From Armillaria gallica (Eukaryota > Basidiomycota > Agaricomycetes > Agaricales > Physalacriaceae), in NCBI GenBank assembly GCA_037576215.1, contig JBANDB010000008.1, forward strand, positions 3,782,001 to 3,846,000: DNA of 64,000 nucleotides. The letters run 5' to 3'. The position numbers were made by a program, and so were the translations under genes. Under the pieces are notes generated by a model. It had not been told where the DNA came from. It saw only the letters and a list, made by a program, of their open reading frames with translations, and made no database searches. Positions within the stretch are counted from its first letter, which is position 1. Every line of letters begins with the position of its first letter. Below, one piece after another: positions 34,451 through 46,279 of this stretch.

Positions 34451-37400
34451 CTGACCAGGCGGGTTCCCCAGCAACGAGAAAACACTGATGTCTTCCTGTT
34501 CGTTTCAACATTCGGATGTTTGAAGTCGCAGCAATGGTGCTTGAGCAGAAGTAAATGTACGTGCAATTGAAGGAGAAAAATGTACAGTGAGAACAAATCT
34601 AATAAACACAGACGGCATAACAATACATTTGAAAATAATAGGAGAACCAAGATGGAGGATGGGGCAGAGCAGCGATTCGGCTTGGCGATGAAAATATTTA
34701 TGACAGAGCTGGGCGACCGCAACAGGATTTAGGATGTTTTTGATATCAGAGTGGCGCCCAACCCCAAACGAGTGAAGTGTAGACGACGAGTGAAAGCAAG
34801 AGCTAACTCCCAATCAGATCAGTGGGTGCACCGGAATGAATGAATGAGAAGAGCCTCACGATGACAAGAACAGATAGGCGCTTAACCTGATCGCGAGGAG
34901 GCTCAGGCTCCTGGAAGGCCTCGTCCAGAGCGACCTCTCCCTTCCTGGGCTGGAGCCATGCCCATAATGAGAATCTGCAGTCGGAACAAGAACCAGGTCA
35001 CTCACGAGGGCCTCAGTGAAATGAACACAGTCGTCCCAGTCAATATCTCCACCGTGAGTCGCGGTCTGTACAGTTTTTAGCTGGATAAGATAGCCTGAAT
35101 CGCAGGGAATGTGCACACCATCAGGGGATGATTTCGGTTGAAGTACGCGTGGCCATAGGGCTCGTATCGAAAGACGAAGGAAGGAGGGGGAACGGGTAGG
35201 TAGTAAATGGTCGCATTCGGGGAGAGGGAATCTGCTTGACGAAGAACTGAGTGCACAGAGGGGAAGCGACGGTCCCGAGTCCGGATTGGAGGCATGATGG
35301 GATGAAGAAAAAAAGAGAGAGGAAAGAACGTGGGTGGGAGAATTGACGGTCGTCTTCTCTGGTTTTTAAATGCGCCTGTGCTTCGAAATCGGAAGCCGTA
35401 TCCGTATTGAGCTACTCTCCAGTGTGTTTGGCGTAAACACAGAATGACATAAGGCGAATATACAGCTCAAATTTGATCCCGCGGATGCGCTCACCCTTTC
35501 CAGCACCATGCCCGCCTTCGAGGTGTCGGTAAGGATGGCGCGTTCGTAAGAACTGACTTCGATGCGAGAATGCGCGCCAAAAAAACTGTCCGTTCATGCC
35601 GGAAGCATTCATTCGAATTCGAGACTGCACTGCCGAATGCACTGGAAATCGAATGACAGCTCCGACGCGCAATAACTGGTCACTCTGCGCCGCTTTGGGA
35701 TTCTTGCTTGTACTCTCTGTCCTCACGTCTAGTCATCTTGCTTGTTATGCGTATATTCCACATCTCTGTCGCCTACGCTGTCCATGGAGGCAAATCCACA
35801 GTCAATTGTGACGTTACATTCGTTACACCTGTGACGATTTGTGAATCACGGATCCCGCCAATGCGAACCGAAGCTTACAATCACACACCCATTGCAGTCT
35901 CCAACAGCCCAATGCTCCATCCTCCGTGGTTGCCAGAGCTTGATGATAAGGCCAACGTTGTGTGCTTTCAATATTGTTCAAGCGCTAGCAAGAGCTACAA
36001 GATCTGTCTGGACGTCAATTGCCAGCTACCAGGAGTATCGTCAAGGACAAGGGTGCCCCAAGACCTGAAGAAATTGAAGACATACCTCAATACTATGTCC
36101 AAACACTGCGCCCCAGCCCAAATCAACATAATCGCCCCGTTGTGACCGTCTCTGGAATCTTGAATATCTTGAGCTCCATAAGCGAATGACTGTGAACCGG
36201 ACATACCTGAGGACTGAATGATCCATCGACGAGCCAGGAAGACTGCTGCTATATTCCCAAGTTCAAGAGTACCGACGGCTGATTTTTGGCGTCCGATATC
36301 CGTCAAAGGCGACGGTGGGCAGGAATTCTCCTTGTAAACCCCATGCATGAGCTTGGAGGCTTGTAAAAGAGACAAAACCTGTCCAGAAGCCTTCAAGGGT
36401 ACTAATACAAGTCCTACTGGCGTCCGGAATGAAAGTAGAGTCGAAGCGATCTGATTTCGTGACTTTTCGCCATCTCGCTATCTCTTTCCAAGATATCGAG
36501 GTTATCGCCTTCAAGCCTTGGTAGACAGGTCCTAGATGTGAGCCAGTGCCAGGAGAGCGAGCTCGACAACTGAGCAAGGATGGTGGTGGTTCGACATTGG
36601 TGTACATCCGTGTACATCTATCTATGTCTAGGACAAACAAACTCCGTCCGAATGTCCTGACCAGTCGCCGGCTACCTCAGAACCTTTCCAGTAGCCCTCT
36701 TCCTTGGTCTGCACCTTTCTATTCATCTGCGCTATTTTCTAGATTTTCATTTCAATTTTTGGACCCCTCAGCGTCTGTCTCGGAAGACGGCAGTTGGAAC
36801 TGGCTTCACGGCACTCCTGGTTACCTTGCCTCAGATAAACTTCCGGATTCGATAATTCTTTTTTGCCACGGTTGGATTTAATTCCATGGTCGCCGCCGTA
36901 ACTTCAAGCCGGTTTTGCGATGCCACTCGCGCCAACAGCACGAAGCCTGCTCAAGATGCTAATGGGCCTTTGCTACAAAGATTGATTAGATGACACCTAC
37001 TGCTGAGCCTAGCTTTTGAACAGACAGCTCAGCGTTTCATAAACTTGGAACTTTGAGGAATTACCTAGGTCGTAGCTGCAGATACTCTGTTACTGACATT
37101 TTCTACCGTGCCAGGTTCGTTCTGTTAGTTTCTATTATCTGTATTCAGACCAATCACTTATGCCCTTCGAAGGTTTACCTGGCATCAAGCAACGCATGGA
37201 ATATTTCTGCTTCAAAGCATTAAACTGGATTTGGTGACGTAGGAAATGGTTACCGTTATATGTCCCATCATAAGACGGGCGTCGAACTCTCATCCCACGC
37301 GTTCTTTTCCCAAACACTCGGTCACCAGTCGTTGCGTTCGCGCCGTTCAAGTCGGGTATCAGTTGTCAGGCTTCTCTCGATTGCATTGATACCCTCTCCT

Positions 37401-37612
37401 CCTGCAAGGAACAGAAAACACGAAGCCTACCGGCATCATACCAAGACGAGCGGTCGACAAGTTTGTATGAACCGTGTGCTCACGAATAGATCGGGTTCCT
37501 CGATGGGTCTCTGCTCGGAGGCAGTCTGCCCGTGACAGGCTGATTGATGCAGATATGTACAAAAACCGGCGACAAAGTACGAGGATTGGACTGTTCCTTC
37601 TTCTTTGCAGCC
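34451..37612. other. Insert replacing GCP5 exons 3-4, unidentified ORFs
   Basis: About 3.2 kb with no clear gene, present again at 48321-51473. Open frames include minus 35077-35295 (72 codons, MPPIRTRDRRFPSVHSVLRQ onward, intact in both copies), plus 35708-36145 (145 codons, hydrophobic start then Cys/Pro-rich) and minus 35995-36396 (133 codons with LELGNIAAVFLARRW). The last is broken by a one-base insertion in the second copy (run of G near 50205), which argues that it is not under selection. I do not recognise any of them. Confidence 0.4.
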
Positions 37613-38241
37613 ATGGCCCACATATCCCGCACTCAGACTCGTTCGACTGACGAAATTTCTGAAAGGACTATCGGCGAGACTCCTGCAGAAAAAATCAAAA
37701 CAGAAGGGAACGATGGACTATCCACAGGCATTCAAGAAGGAGATTTTCCGCGGGTTAAGAGCTTGGTTGGTCATTGTAGGGATGAGTGAAGCTGCGCTCT
37801 TCAAGGTCTTTCGGCCGTACCGACTTGGGCGAATTGTCAGACCATGTGCAGCACGTTTTCAACGTGAGCTCCTTGGTGGTATGATCATCCTCACGGAGCT
37901 GACCTATCAATCTAGATTCGGGTTCATAAACGCATGGGGGGTGAGTATCATCACTCTTGTTTGCTGTACTGAACAACGCTGAGACTACAACAGGTTTTTC
38001 AAGCATATTACGCAGAAACCTTGTTGAGTGACTCTGATCCTTCCGCTATGTGCGTCTTCCTCTTACTTCTTGGTCGTCACTGACTTTCTCAGTACATGAA
38101 TTGGCTCCGTTCAGGTATCTACTCGACCAATCTCTGTTCTAGTCGTGTACTGATGGTATACATCTAATCAACCAGTACGCCCTCGTATTCATGCCGGGGC
38201 TCGTCACGGGTCGAATGTTCGATATCGGACACTTCAAGCTG
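37613..38241 (+). pseudogene. MFS transporter N-terminal relic (monocarboxylate type), unit 1/2
   Basis: Fragments fit the start of a fungal monocarboxylate-transporter-like MFS protein: RGLRAWLVIVG (about 37750), RFGFINAWG, intron, VFQAYYAETLLSDSDPSA (about 37995-38050), IGSVQ, intron, YALVFMPGLVTGRMFDIGHF (about 38175-38235). The frame shifts before GLRAW, and the Trp of the TWIGSVQ motif is a TGA stop (about 38098). The text ends at 38241 against GCP5 intron 2. Only the first three or so membrane helices remain. Confidence 0.8.
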
Positions 38242-38930
38242 AAAGAGTTTTAACATATGCGCGTAGATGTTATGGTGATGCCTACTAGTAATTGGAGGTG
38301 TGAGGATACGTGAACAGACTGCTCACAGTTAACACTCAGTCACCAAGGTAGAGACGGGCGTCGCACCTTTATTTCTTGATCCAATTCATGACCTTTCTCT
38401 ACTTGCGTTTTCAGCAACATGCAGGATACTTGAAGAGCGTCTGCGAGAGCATCTCGGGACTGAATTCGCGCTTTCTGAACGTGTCTGAAACAGATATTCA
38501 GAAACAAGTAACCAAGAACAGAAAGCGGCTCCGACCCACGAATCATCCGGTCTACTTCTGCTTCACCAAGAACGATACCAGCTTTGTTGAGAGTCATGCC
38601 CTCCGCACTCAGCGAGCGCGCTGCATATGCGACTTGTTCTCGGAATTTGTCCTGATCTGCATCGCCAATGACTCCTCGTACGAGATCCTCGCATAGCTCG
38701 GTAAGACGCTGATGGTTCGCACGAGCAAGACGTGACTGTGGCCGCTGTGTGAGACGAGAATGGTGCCGAACAGACGCGCTGGAAGCAGGACGTGGAACGA
38801 CGGTGCTTGCACTGGTTGGAAGTCGTGTCGATAGACTTGACGTCGGTCGGCTCGATGGTTGACGTCGGGATGCACTAGAGGGAGGTCGTGGTGGACGATG
38901 AGAAGATTCCGCGCTGGCCGACGGGTGCAT
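38242..38930 (-). pseudogene. GCP5 exons 1-2 fragment, unit 2
   Basis: Copy of the parent 28640-29333. Homology begins at the very acceptor of parent intron 2. Small length changes in intron 1 leave one open frame of 196 codons (MHPSASAESSHRPP to RRPSLPW, stop at 38340) that runs through the former intron. If transcribed from the copied GCP5 promoter it would make a truncated N-terminal GCP5 peptide. Confidence 0.8.
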
Positions 38931-38984
38931 GGTGGACCGTGGTCACAAGGAATTTTAAAATCTATGATGTTCGGGCGACGCCGC

Positions 38985-39440
38985 GGGGGCTACTTGATTC
39001 TCGCTATTGGAACATCATTATCATCGAACCCAGTTATTTAAGCCCCTTCTTCTGATCAAAGGTGAGGAAATCATTTTCTGAGACCCCTGCTTTCTTTCCC
39101 GATTTCTTTCCGTTTTTCTAGCGGCTTGGGCTTGCTGGGTTTGATGTCGATGGGTGAGGAGGTTTCTCTTTCTTCGGCTTCTTCTTATCATTGCTCGCTT
39201 TGAGGTTCTTGGGCGCTGTCAAATCATCATTCGTTGCTCTCATCTGGTCCTCGATAGCGCCTAGATATGCATCAGACATCATGCATCACTAGGAAGGAGA
39301 AACATACGGGAATGCTCATCATCGCTGAGAGCCTCCCTGATTCCATGAAGAGGAGACAATGCTTTCCATTTCGAATCGAAAGGTTGCTGTAGCTCTATAC
39401 CGTCTGTGTTCACCAGGATCCCCTGGGGATTGACCGGTGA
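38985..39440 (-). pseudogene. Unidentified gene relic, unit 2
   Basis: Copy of the relic at 29415-29960, more decayed: DSKWKALSPLHGIREALSDDEHSR is legible near 39310-39390, the Lys-rich tract near 39160, and an internal stop follows PASPSR. The Trp that is a stop in unit 1 is kept here. Confidence 0.45.
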
Positions 39441-39447
39441 CAATGGG

Positions 39448-39633
39448 TGTAAAGGTATTATTCAGTATGAAAGAATATCTCTAAGTATGACCATCTGAGT
39501 AGGGCTTCGGCGCTTACAACGATTATGAGATTGGACCTGCTGATATATCCTCCTTATAATTGGGGCCATAAGCGTTACATCGGATACTCAACGTTACAAC
39601 AGTTATACTTGGGCTGAAAGCAAGGTATTCACA
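39448..39633. mobile_element. 186-bp LTR-like insertion upstream of HET copy 2
   Basis: A TG..CA segment (TGTAAAGGTATT ... AAGGTATTCACA) of 186 bp. The same segment of the same length is at 53259-53444, and it is absent from the matching place in unit 1 (about 29955). It looks like a small solo LTR or a non-autonomous element; no target duplication could be fixed. Confidence 0.5.
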
Positions 39634-40075
39634 CCGAGATCGATAGGCGATCACTCGAAGACCAGTATAGCTGGTGTAGAGTTTTCAATGGTTTGACGCT
39701 AATTTTTGGGCGTCCACATGTGATGATAGCTTAGCGAGACCCTGGTTCTGTGTTAACGTCCACGGATGGCCCCACGCGACTGCCGTAAGTTGTGATACGC
39801 AATCTGCCTTCTTCACAGCATTCAACATCCGGCTGTGCACCATGTTTTTAGGACTACTGAGTATCCTACATCCGCCAAAATCCCCCACTCTTGAGAACTT
39901 TTTTTCGCCCAGGTCGAGCTAGCCGAGGTCTCCGAGCATAGTCGGGGGCCCTGTGTTCTTCTTCCACCCCCCGCCATCGGCCTTGGGCAGTTCCTTGCCG
40001 TTTCTGCTAGCGCTTGCTCCGGTGCATGCCACCATTGGCTCTACACATCCTTGAAGGGATATCTGAAGTCTGAAA

Positions 40076-42215
40076 ATGAGAAATAGTGCGTACAGTTATT
40101 TTACTGCTATTTCGAGTACTTAGTCCAACGACGTTAGCGCCATCTACAATTGTAAACCAATCGCTTCCAAGGCGAACCAAACCGTTTTGGAAACGCTGGT
40201 GCGCCGTCTTCTCAACTCCGCGGGCACGAAAAGATTCATCTCCAGATGCAACATCCAATTCGGACCAGAACGTCGATGGAATTGCACCTTGGGAATCTCA
40301 CGGGGAGATTTTATGCCAGAATATCTCAGACAATGGGGGCCCCATCTCGGAGGTGATACCTGACTCGTTGTCGGAGTTGCAATCGGAACAACTCTCAACG
40401 TCGTCGGTTGTGGTTTCCAATAAGGCGTCGGATGGTTCTAATTCTGAGAGATCCTGGGACTCTGATTCTGATGGATGGGACTCTGATCCTGAGGTAAGTT
40501 AGTCGGCAATGCAAACAGTGTGAAATTTGATAACACATTTCCAGTACATCACTTTCCCAAAAGTCACCATCTCCGCCACCACTGAGACCGGCCAAGCGGA
40601 ATCGACCATCAAAGTTCCAAAGCAACGAAACTACACTGGTCGAAGGCCTGTCATACCATCCTCCCTCGCCGACATTCCCTGTGCTACCCTTGGCGTTCAG
40701 GGGGTGTTGGATCGACTGAATGCCACCCTCAGAACGTCACACACTCTCGACACGCCATCCGTCTTGTCCGTTCTCGGAGACTGCATTGTGAAGAACTACG
40801 ACTTTGGCACTGCTTATGGCCGTCTTCGCGGTGTATGGAACAGAGAGGAAAACGATTGCACCATCGAAGACGAACTACGTACACGTGAAGAGGAGGACAA
40901 GGAGCTGCGACGAGAAACGCTGGAAGGGAACCGTAACATGATGAGATGGACACCACCTCGACGTGTATGGGACCTGTGCAGCAATCGCGTGGTGCCGTGG
41001 TGGGCCAAAGAAAGCGAAGCATTGATCAGAAAAGGATGGTACAACCCGATATCGCATGCCTGGGTCGATGAGAATGATCGTGTGGATGTGGAGACGCCTA
41101 TCAACGGGAAGGAATGGTCCGTCCCGATCCCGAAGGACACCAATCTCAATCTCATCCGTATCGAGATGCTGAACCTGGGAGTGACGTACACGTGGTTGGA
41201 TGTGCTCTGTTTGAGACAGAAAGGGGGGCCAAGGGAGGATCTGCGCATGGAGGAGTGGAAGCTGGATGTGCCTACAATTGGTTATGTGTATGGGGAAGCC
41301 TACAGGGTTGTGATCTACCTGAGTGGGTTGGGACGGCCATTGAGTTTGAAGGAGGGTGACTTGGAGAGCGATCGGTGTTGGTTTCGACGTGCATGGACAA
41401 TCCAGGAGGTTGGCAATGAGAGGATCATTGCCGGGGATATACCAGATGGTCCGGTGCATGCCAAGCCGGTAGACGACAATGGAAACTATGAGACTGAAAT
41501 GCTGACAAGCTTTCACAAGCAGCTGGAGCACATGGAGAGGACTACCCATAGTTCACTCCGTCTATTTGGCACACTGGCAGACATGCAGAGTCGCGTGTCA
41601 ACCAATCCAGTGGATAGAGTTGCAGGACTCGCATTCTGTCTACATGCGCAACGTGTCTACCATGAGAGTGAGACTCTTGAGGATGCATGGACAGCACTGG
41701 TGAATGCGATGAGTGATCGTATGCGAGCGAGAATCCTATTTTTGTATCCTGGAGTAGGATTGGGAGGCAAGAAATGGAGACCGACATGGGAGCAGGTCAT
41801 GACGGAGCGTCTGCCAGCAGATGTCGACTGTGATGGATTTATTGACCATGATAACAAGACGGACGAGGACTGGTACGAAGGGCCTTGCATTGAACAAGGA
41901 TTTGTGCGGGGATTAAATGCGGGATCAGCAGAAGGGGTTGACCGAGGCGGGGAGTTGGTTGTTAAAGACGCCGATGGGATGCAGCACACATTCAAAATCC
42001 GTGTCACCCACCAATTCCCAATACCCGAAGGCGCATACACACTGCTGGGCAGTTTCGGTTCATGGCCCATTGAAGAGGTGGGGGAGTTTTGGGTAGTTGG
42101 CCGAAGCCTTCCAGACCAGCGGTTTGAGAAACTATCTGTAATCAGGATACCAGACGAGGGGGAAAGAGAAAGACTTGAGAATAAGTTGTTTCTCAGAGAA
42201 GTCGCCCTCACGTGA
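40076..42215 (+). CDS. HET-domain protein, copy 2
   Basis: Same three-exon plan as copy 1: 40076-40085, 40138-40493 and 40545-42215, giving 678 residues. All HET blocks are kept (NPISHAWVDENDR, VTYTWLDVLCLRQKGG, CWFRRAWTIQEVG). It differs from copy 1 in compact patches, for example after VVPWWAK (ESEALIRKGW) and at YVYGEAYRVV. Its C-terminus is unlike the other two: after RIPDEGERERLE it reads NKLFLREVALT, because about 280 bp present in unit 3 between 56028 and 56309 are missing here, and what is 3' flank in unit 3 is read as coding. The frame is open throughout, so a product is likely. Confidence 0.83.
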
Positions 42216-42457
42216 TATTTTGCCGACCTCTGCCAAGCCAGTTCTTAAATAGTTACAAGTTGTCTAACTTACAAACTTAGTGAAATCATACGGTTGACGG
42301 AAAGGTATCTGTATATGCAAGAATGCTTGCCCCGAACACTTGTAAATGAAAGACATCAACTATGAGTCCCCAAATACAAATAAACCCGTAAATACTATAA
42401 ATCTACGAATAAATTATCCTACATAGTATAAACGTCCCGTTCTGTTGATCATAGGTA

Positions 42458-44801
42458 TTATTTCATTCCACGTCGTCCTCCGTTTCCTCTACATAACTCT
42501 CCCACGAAGGGATGAGTGGAATAAACCCACCGCTCCTCGCCAGGCCAAGGCGATACATTGCGCTCAGGCCCCGTTTCCGTTGGAAGCGAAGAAACAGGCG
42601 GAGAGAGATGCCTCGACACACGCAAGCCTAAGTTTGCGTAGAGATCCTTTCGCGTCTGGAAGTTCATAGATTGCGCTTGTCGCAGCTTCGGATTCGTCAT
42701 GACGTTCCCGAGAGATGGTAGGTCCAGGACATCTACCCAGTAGTACTAGGCTAGAAGGAGATGGGGGTATAGGCGAAAGAAGCTCCGGGTCTGCTTGACG
42801 ACAGCATGTCATCTAATTTCAGAGAGAGATTCTGCTGTGCTTTCTTGACAGATGTATCAGAGCTCGAAATGAACGCGTCAATTGTGCTTCCACCTCCCTC
42901 AAGGGTTAGAGACTCCCCAGATTTATCGGCTAGCGCTCCGGGAACTGTTCAAACCCTCGCACGAGAGCCATGCGAATTTCCAGAGCGTTTTCTGCATAGT
43001 CGTTCAGCTGTTCCGTTAGGAGTTGGTTGTTGTTAGTTGACTCTTGAGATCTTGAAGTACGTGATGAAATGCCCGTTGTATACCATCGAATGTCGGCTAG
43101 CATGCTTAAGTCAAGATGGCTCATCGTTGGTCGGAAACGGCACGGGATCCAATGTAATCAGAGTAGAGGATGACGATGACGATTTGGAAGGGGTGAGTTC
43201 ATCGACAATAGATGTGGACTGCAACGTTAAACAAGGAGAAGGCTGGGAATGACCGTCATCTTTGATTGGTCCTGGGGGGATCCTGGTTCCGAAGATACCT
43301 TCGCCTCCTCTGGGTCTTCTTTTGTTTCCTCTGAAGCTGGAGGTGCAGGAAAATTTTTCTGATGAGCTGGAATGAGTGGTAGCACGACCAACTTCTCCAA
43401 CTCGAGCCTTCGAGCAGTTTGTAATTGTAACTCTTCAACCCAAGGTTTCCACGGCATTCTCAGCCAGGAGGATGTGGTCCATAGACTCGGAGGAGCCATT
43501 GAGGTCTGCTGGAAAACCCCTGGGCGTCACGAAGCATATTCTCCAGAAGTGTGTTCGCGTCATCTCCTCGCCCGGTAACTTCTTCAGCACGGAACGCCCA
43601 CCGTCGAAGCCACTCATTGATGCTCTCTTCTCGAGCGACCAGGCAGATTCTTCTCTACGACGACCAAATGCCTCTCGTATGACGTCTCCACCCGCTTCGT
43701 CCAGCGCAAGTCTCTGTTTTCAAGTATTGGCGACCGGTGGAGCTGAGAAAGACAATACGGATATCTGCGCGGTTAGAGTATTGACCGTCGCGGCATGTCT
43801 TTTCTTCATGGATAAGTGACGCCTGCAGACAGTTTGTGGCCGCTTGAGATAATTTCCTGTGACTGTTCAGAACGTGTCTGTGATCAAGTTAAGTGACGTA
43901 CATGCAGCTGAATTATCTTCCATCTTCAGCTTAGCCTGTGTTTTCACGAGTTCTACCCTATCATTCTCCTTGTTCCTTATCTCCGCCTCATACTTGGAAT
44001 GCGCGACGGCAAGTTCACCTTCAAATTGATCTACCTTGGCGCTCTCCAGACTCCAAAGAAAAGTCTTATAAATGCCATTTCGGAAAGACTTGTATTTGGC
44101 GGTAAATGGGTCGACATGGATGTCCTGCCATAGAGCGAGCGTAGTCAGCATACTCGCTCACGACCAGGCCGGACATCTTGTTATGTTCCTGAGCTGCTTC
44201 CGTTCCCAAACCTTACTCCTCCTTCCCTCGTGGCTAAAGCATACACCCCTTCCGCAGCATCTTTCGCTTTCCGCGTTCGCATGGGTGAGCTGGATAGTAC
44301 GCTCAAGTAGAGCATCTTCTGTGAGCGACAGTTTGTCCGACAGCCTCTTTAGTGACAGCGTCAGCTTCCTGTGACTGGAGAACTGCAGTAGGATAAGATT
44401 CGGAGGTATCCTAATGCGGGTTAGCTCGAGTTCTGACTTGAGTAGAGCATTTTCGCGTTCCAATTGTATGAGTCTTCCGTGCGAGTTGGGAGTAGTCAAG
44501 GCATGCTGCTGCAATTTCACGGAGGCGCTATGAGTTTCATCCTTTGGGGCGTCAATAGGTAGTCAGCGAGCGCAAGTAGATAGAATACCTGAAATCTGGA
44601 TACAGCCGCTTTCAAACTGGCCAATTCCAAGGACAAAGGGTGCTCATCGTGTTGCATAGCAAAAGTTCGGGCCGGTAATATTCGGAGATCCAAAACTTTA
44701 TAAACGTCTGAGCTCTGTTGACAGTTGCGGCATAGGTTGGGGACCCCGACAGCGGATGATCGATGACGGCCCTCGTCAAGGATGCTCTTTTGGGTGATCA
44801 C
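42458..44801 (-). pseudogene. Coiled-coil gene relic, unit 2 (longest copy)
   Basis: The most complete copy. Its likely 5' exon begins at 44801 (PNLCRNCQQSSDVYKVLDLR, then LSLELASLKAAVSRFQ), followed by VKLQQHALTTPNSHGRLIQL and heptad-rich pieces (KLSLTEDALLERTIQLTHAN; LESAKVDQFEGELAVAHSKY) and the weaker 3' parts down to 42458. It needs many introns and several frame changes, and its last exon is shifted relative to unit 1. Predicted long coiled coil; family not recognised. Confidence 0.5.
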
Positions 44802-44856
44802 GATGATGGGCTACCAATGCTTCCACCGTCGTACACTGACGTAGCATCACAAGCAC

Positions 44857-45711
44857 ATGCTCCGGCTCCTACTTGTGGCGAGCTCCAAGGACTACGCACC
44901 GCGAACTGAAGCATATGCTTTCGAACTGGGCGACCACTCTGTCCTTGCAGCAGAACGGGAGGGAAGAGGAGGCACAGGGAGGTACTACGACATACTGCGG
45001 GTCGTCAAATTTTGTTACGTGAGTGTCTGTCTTTTTATTACTTTGCCACTTACCGAAAGTTTTCAAGCCGCTGACATTTGCCCTGGCATACTATGCGTAT
45101 GCACTTGGACATCCCACTGCATGCCTGTCCCGCCCTCCACATCCAAAATCATATTCCCCTTCCCGAGACTACGTCCAAGCTCTTCAGCACTGTGCGTACG
45201 AAAGACGTCGACTATCACTGCAATCATCAAATCTTCAATGAACACGCACACTGATCACCGATCTCTCCGCTCATCAACGCATCACTGCCCGTTAGTGGCC
45301 CCGAAACCAGCTCACCCCCACCAATTCTCTACCCAGAATACTCCTCATCGACAGCGACAGGATCGAAGAGGCTTCGATGATGAAGCAGGGCCTTGGTGGA
45401 ATGTAGGGCATGGACGTGGTCGAAAGATGGTGTGCTGGGTAGGGTCCAAGAGGATGGAAGCGAGCGAGCGGGTGGGCAGGGGCGAGGTCGGGCCCCCGAC
45501 GTCCAATGTTGGCCGCAATAACAACGTACAACAGGGCGTCGATTCCCCTCCCAGGTATGCGACGGATGACACCATAATGGTGATGCACCGAGCACCGACA
45601 ACCCCGTCGCTGCCATCTCCATCCGCAACCATCATGGGCCTATTGCTCGGCCCAGGTCACCAATATCCCCTACCTCCGTGCATCCCCCATCTTCAACATG
45701 GTGGATCGTGA
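44857..45711 (+). CDS. Open frame of 284 codons, unidentified
   Basis: Found only in unit 2, between the coiled-coil relic and the ABC relic. A hydrophobic stretch (FCYVSVCLFITLPLTESF, codons about 52-69) precedes a Ser/His/Pro-rich and then Gly-rich part. Overlapping frames on both strands are equally open here because the stretch is GC-rich, so coding is doubtful. Confidence 0.2.
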   Translation: MLRLLLVASSKDYAPRTEAYAFELGDHSVLAAEREGRGGTGRYYDILRVVKFCYVSVCLFITLPLTESFQAADICPGILCVCTWTSHCMPVPPSTSKIIFPFPRLRPSSSALCVRKTSTITAIIKSSMNTHTDHRSLRSSTHHCPLVAPKPAHPHQFSTQNTPHRQRQDRRGFDDEAGPWWNVGHGRGRKMVCWVGSKRMEASERVGRGEVGPPTSNVGRNNNVQQGVDSPPRYATDDTIMVMHRAPTTPSLPSPSATIMGLLLGPGHQYPLPPCIPHLQHGGS

Positions 45712-46279
45712 TTACCAGGCCCTTTTTCTCCCCCGACGTCATCATCACCGACGATGACAATGTCCCTTGAGGTACTTTGGACTTGGCAGACCCGTTAGCA
45801 CTCCCCTACCACCTACCAGTACTGACTGGTGTATTCTGTGACCTTGAGGATCTCCACAACGGTGAGATGTCTTTCTTTTCCATTCATCCCTTGCTGAAGA
45901 CTTTTTCAGCCTGTCAACGGTCCCTCAAGGCTTCAACTGCGGTCGATGCGCGCGCAGTGACGAAGCACCCACATATGGAAGGGTAAGCATTTCCTACACC
46001 GATTTTCCGGTCATTTACTCACGAATTTTCTTCCAGTATGTATTCCGCGACGGAAGCAATAATTGAGTAAAGGAAACAGGGTCGATGGTGAGTCAACCAA
46101 CATTCAATCCATTTCCTCTTACTTACATTTCCTCTTGTTCCCTAGTACATTTTGATGTGCGTCTCCCCTCCCTCCCTCTACCGTGCCCGAGAACTCTCGC
46201 AGCATGCCCAATGGTACGAGATCATTCCTGTTATCTTTCCTCTGCTGACATCTCACTTTTAGAGGCGGAATGAGTGACT

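Noticed and set aside
40875..41549. Long minus-strand frame of 224 codons opposite HET copy 2
   Set aside because: It is antisense to a highly conserved coding exon, and similar mirror frames occur opposite the other HET copies; no domain is seen.
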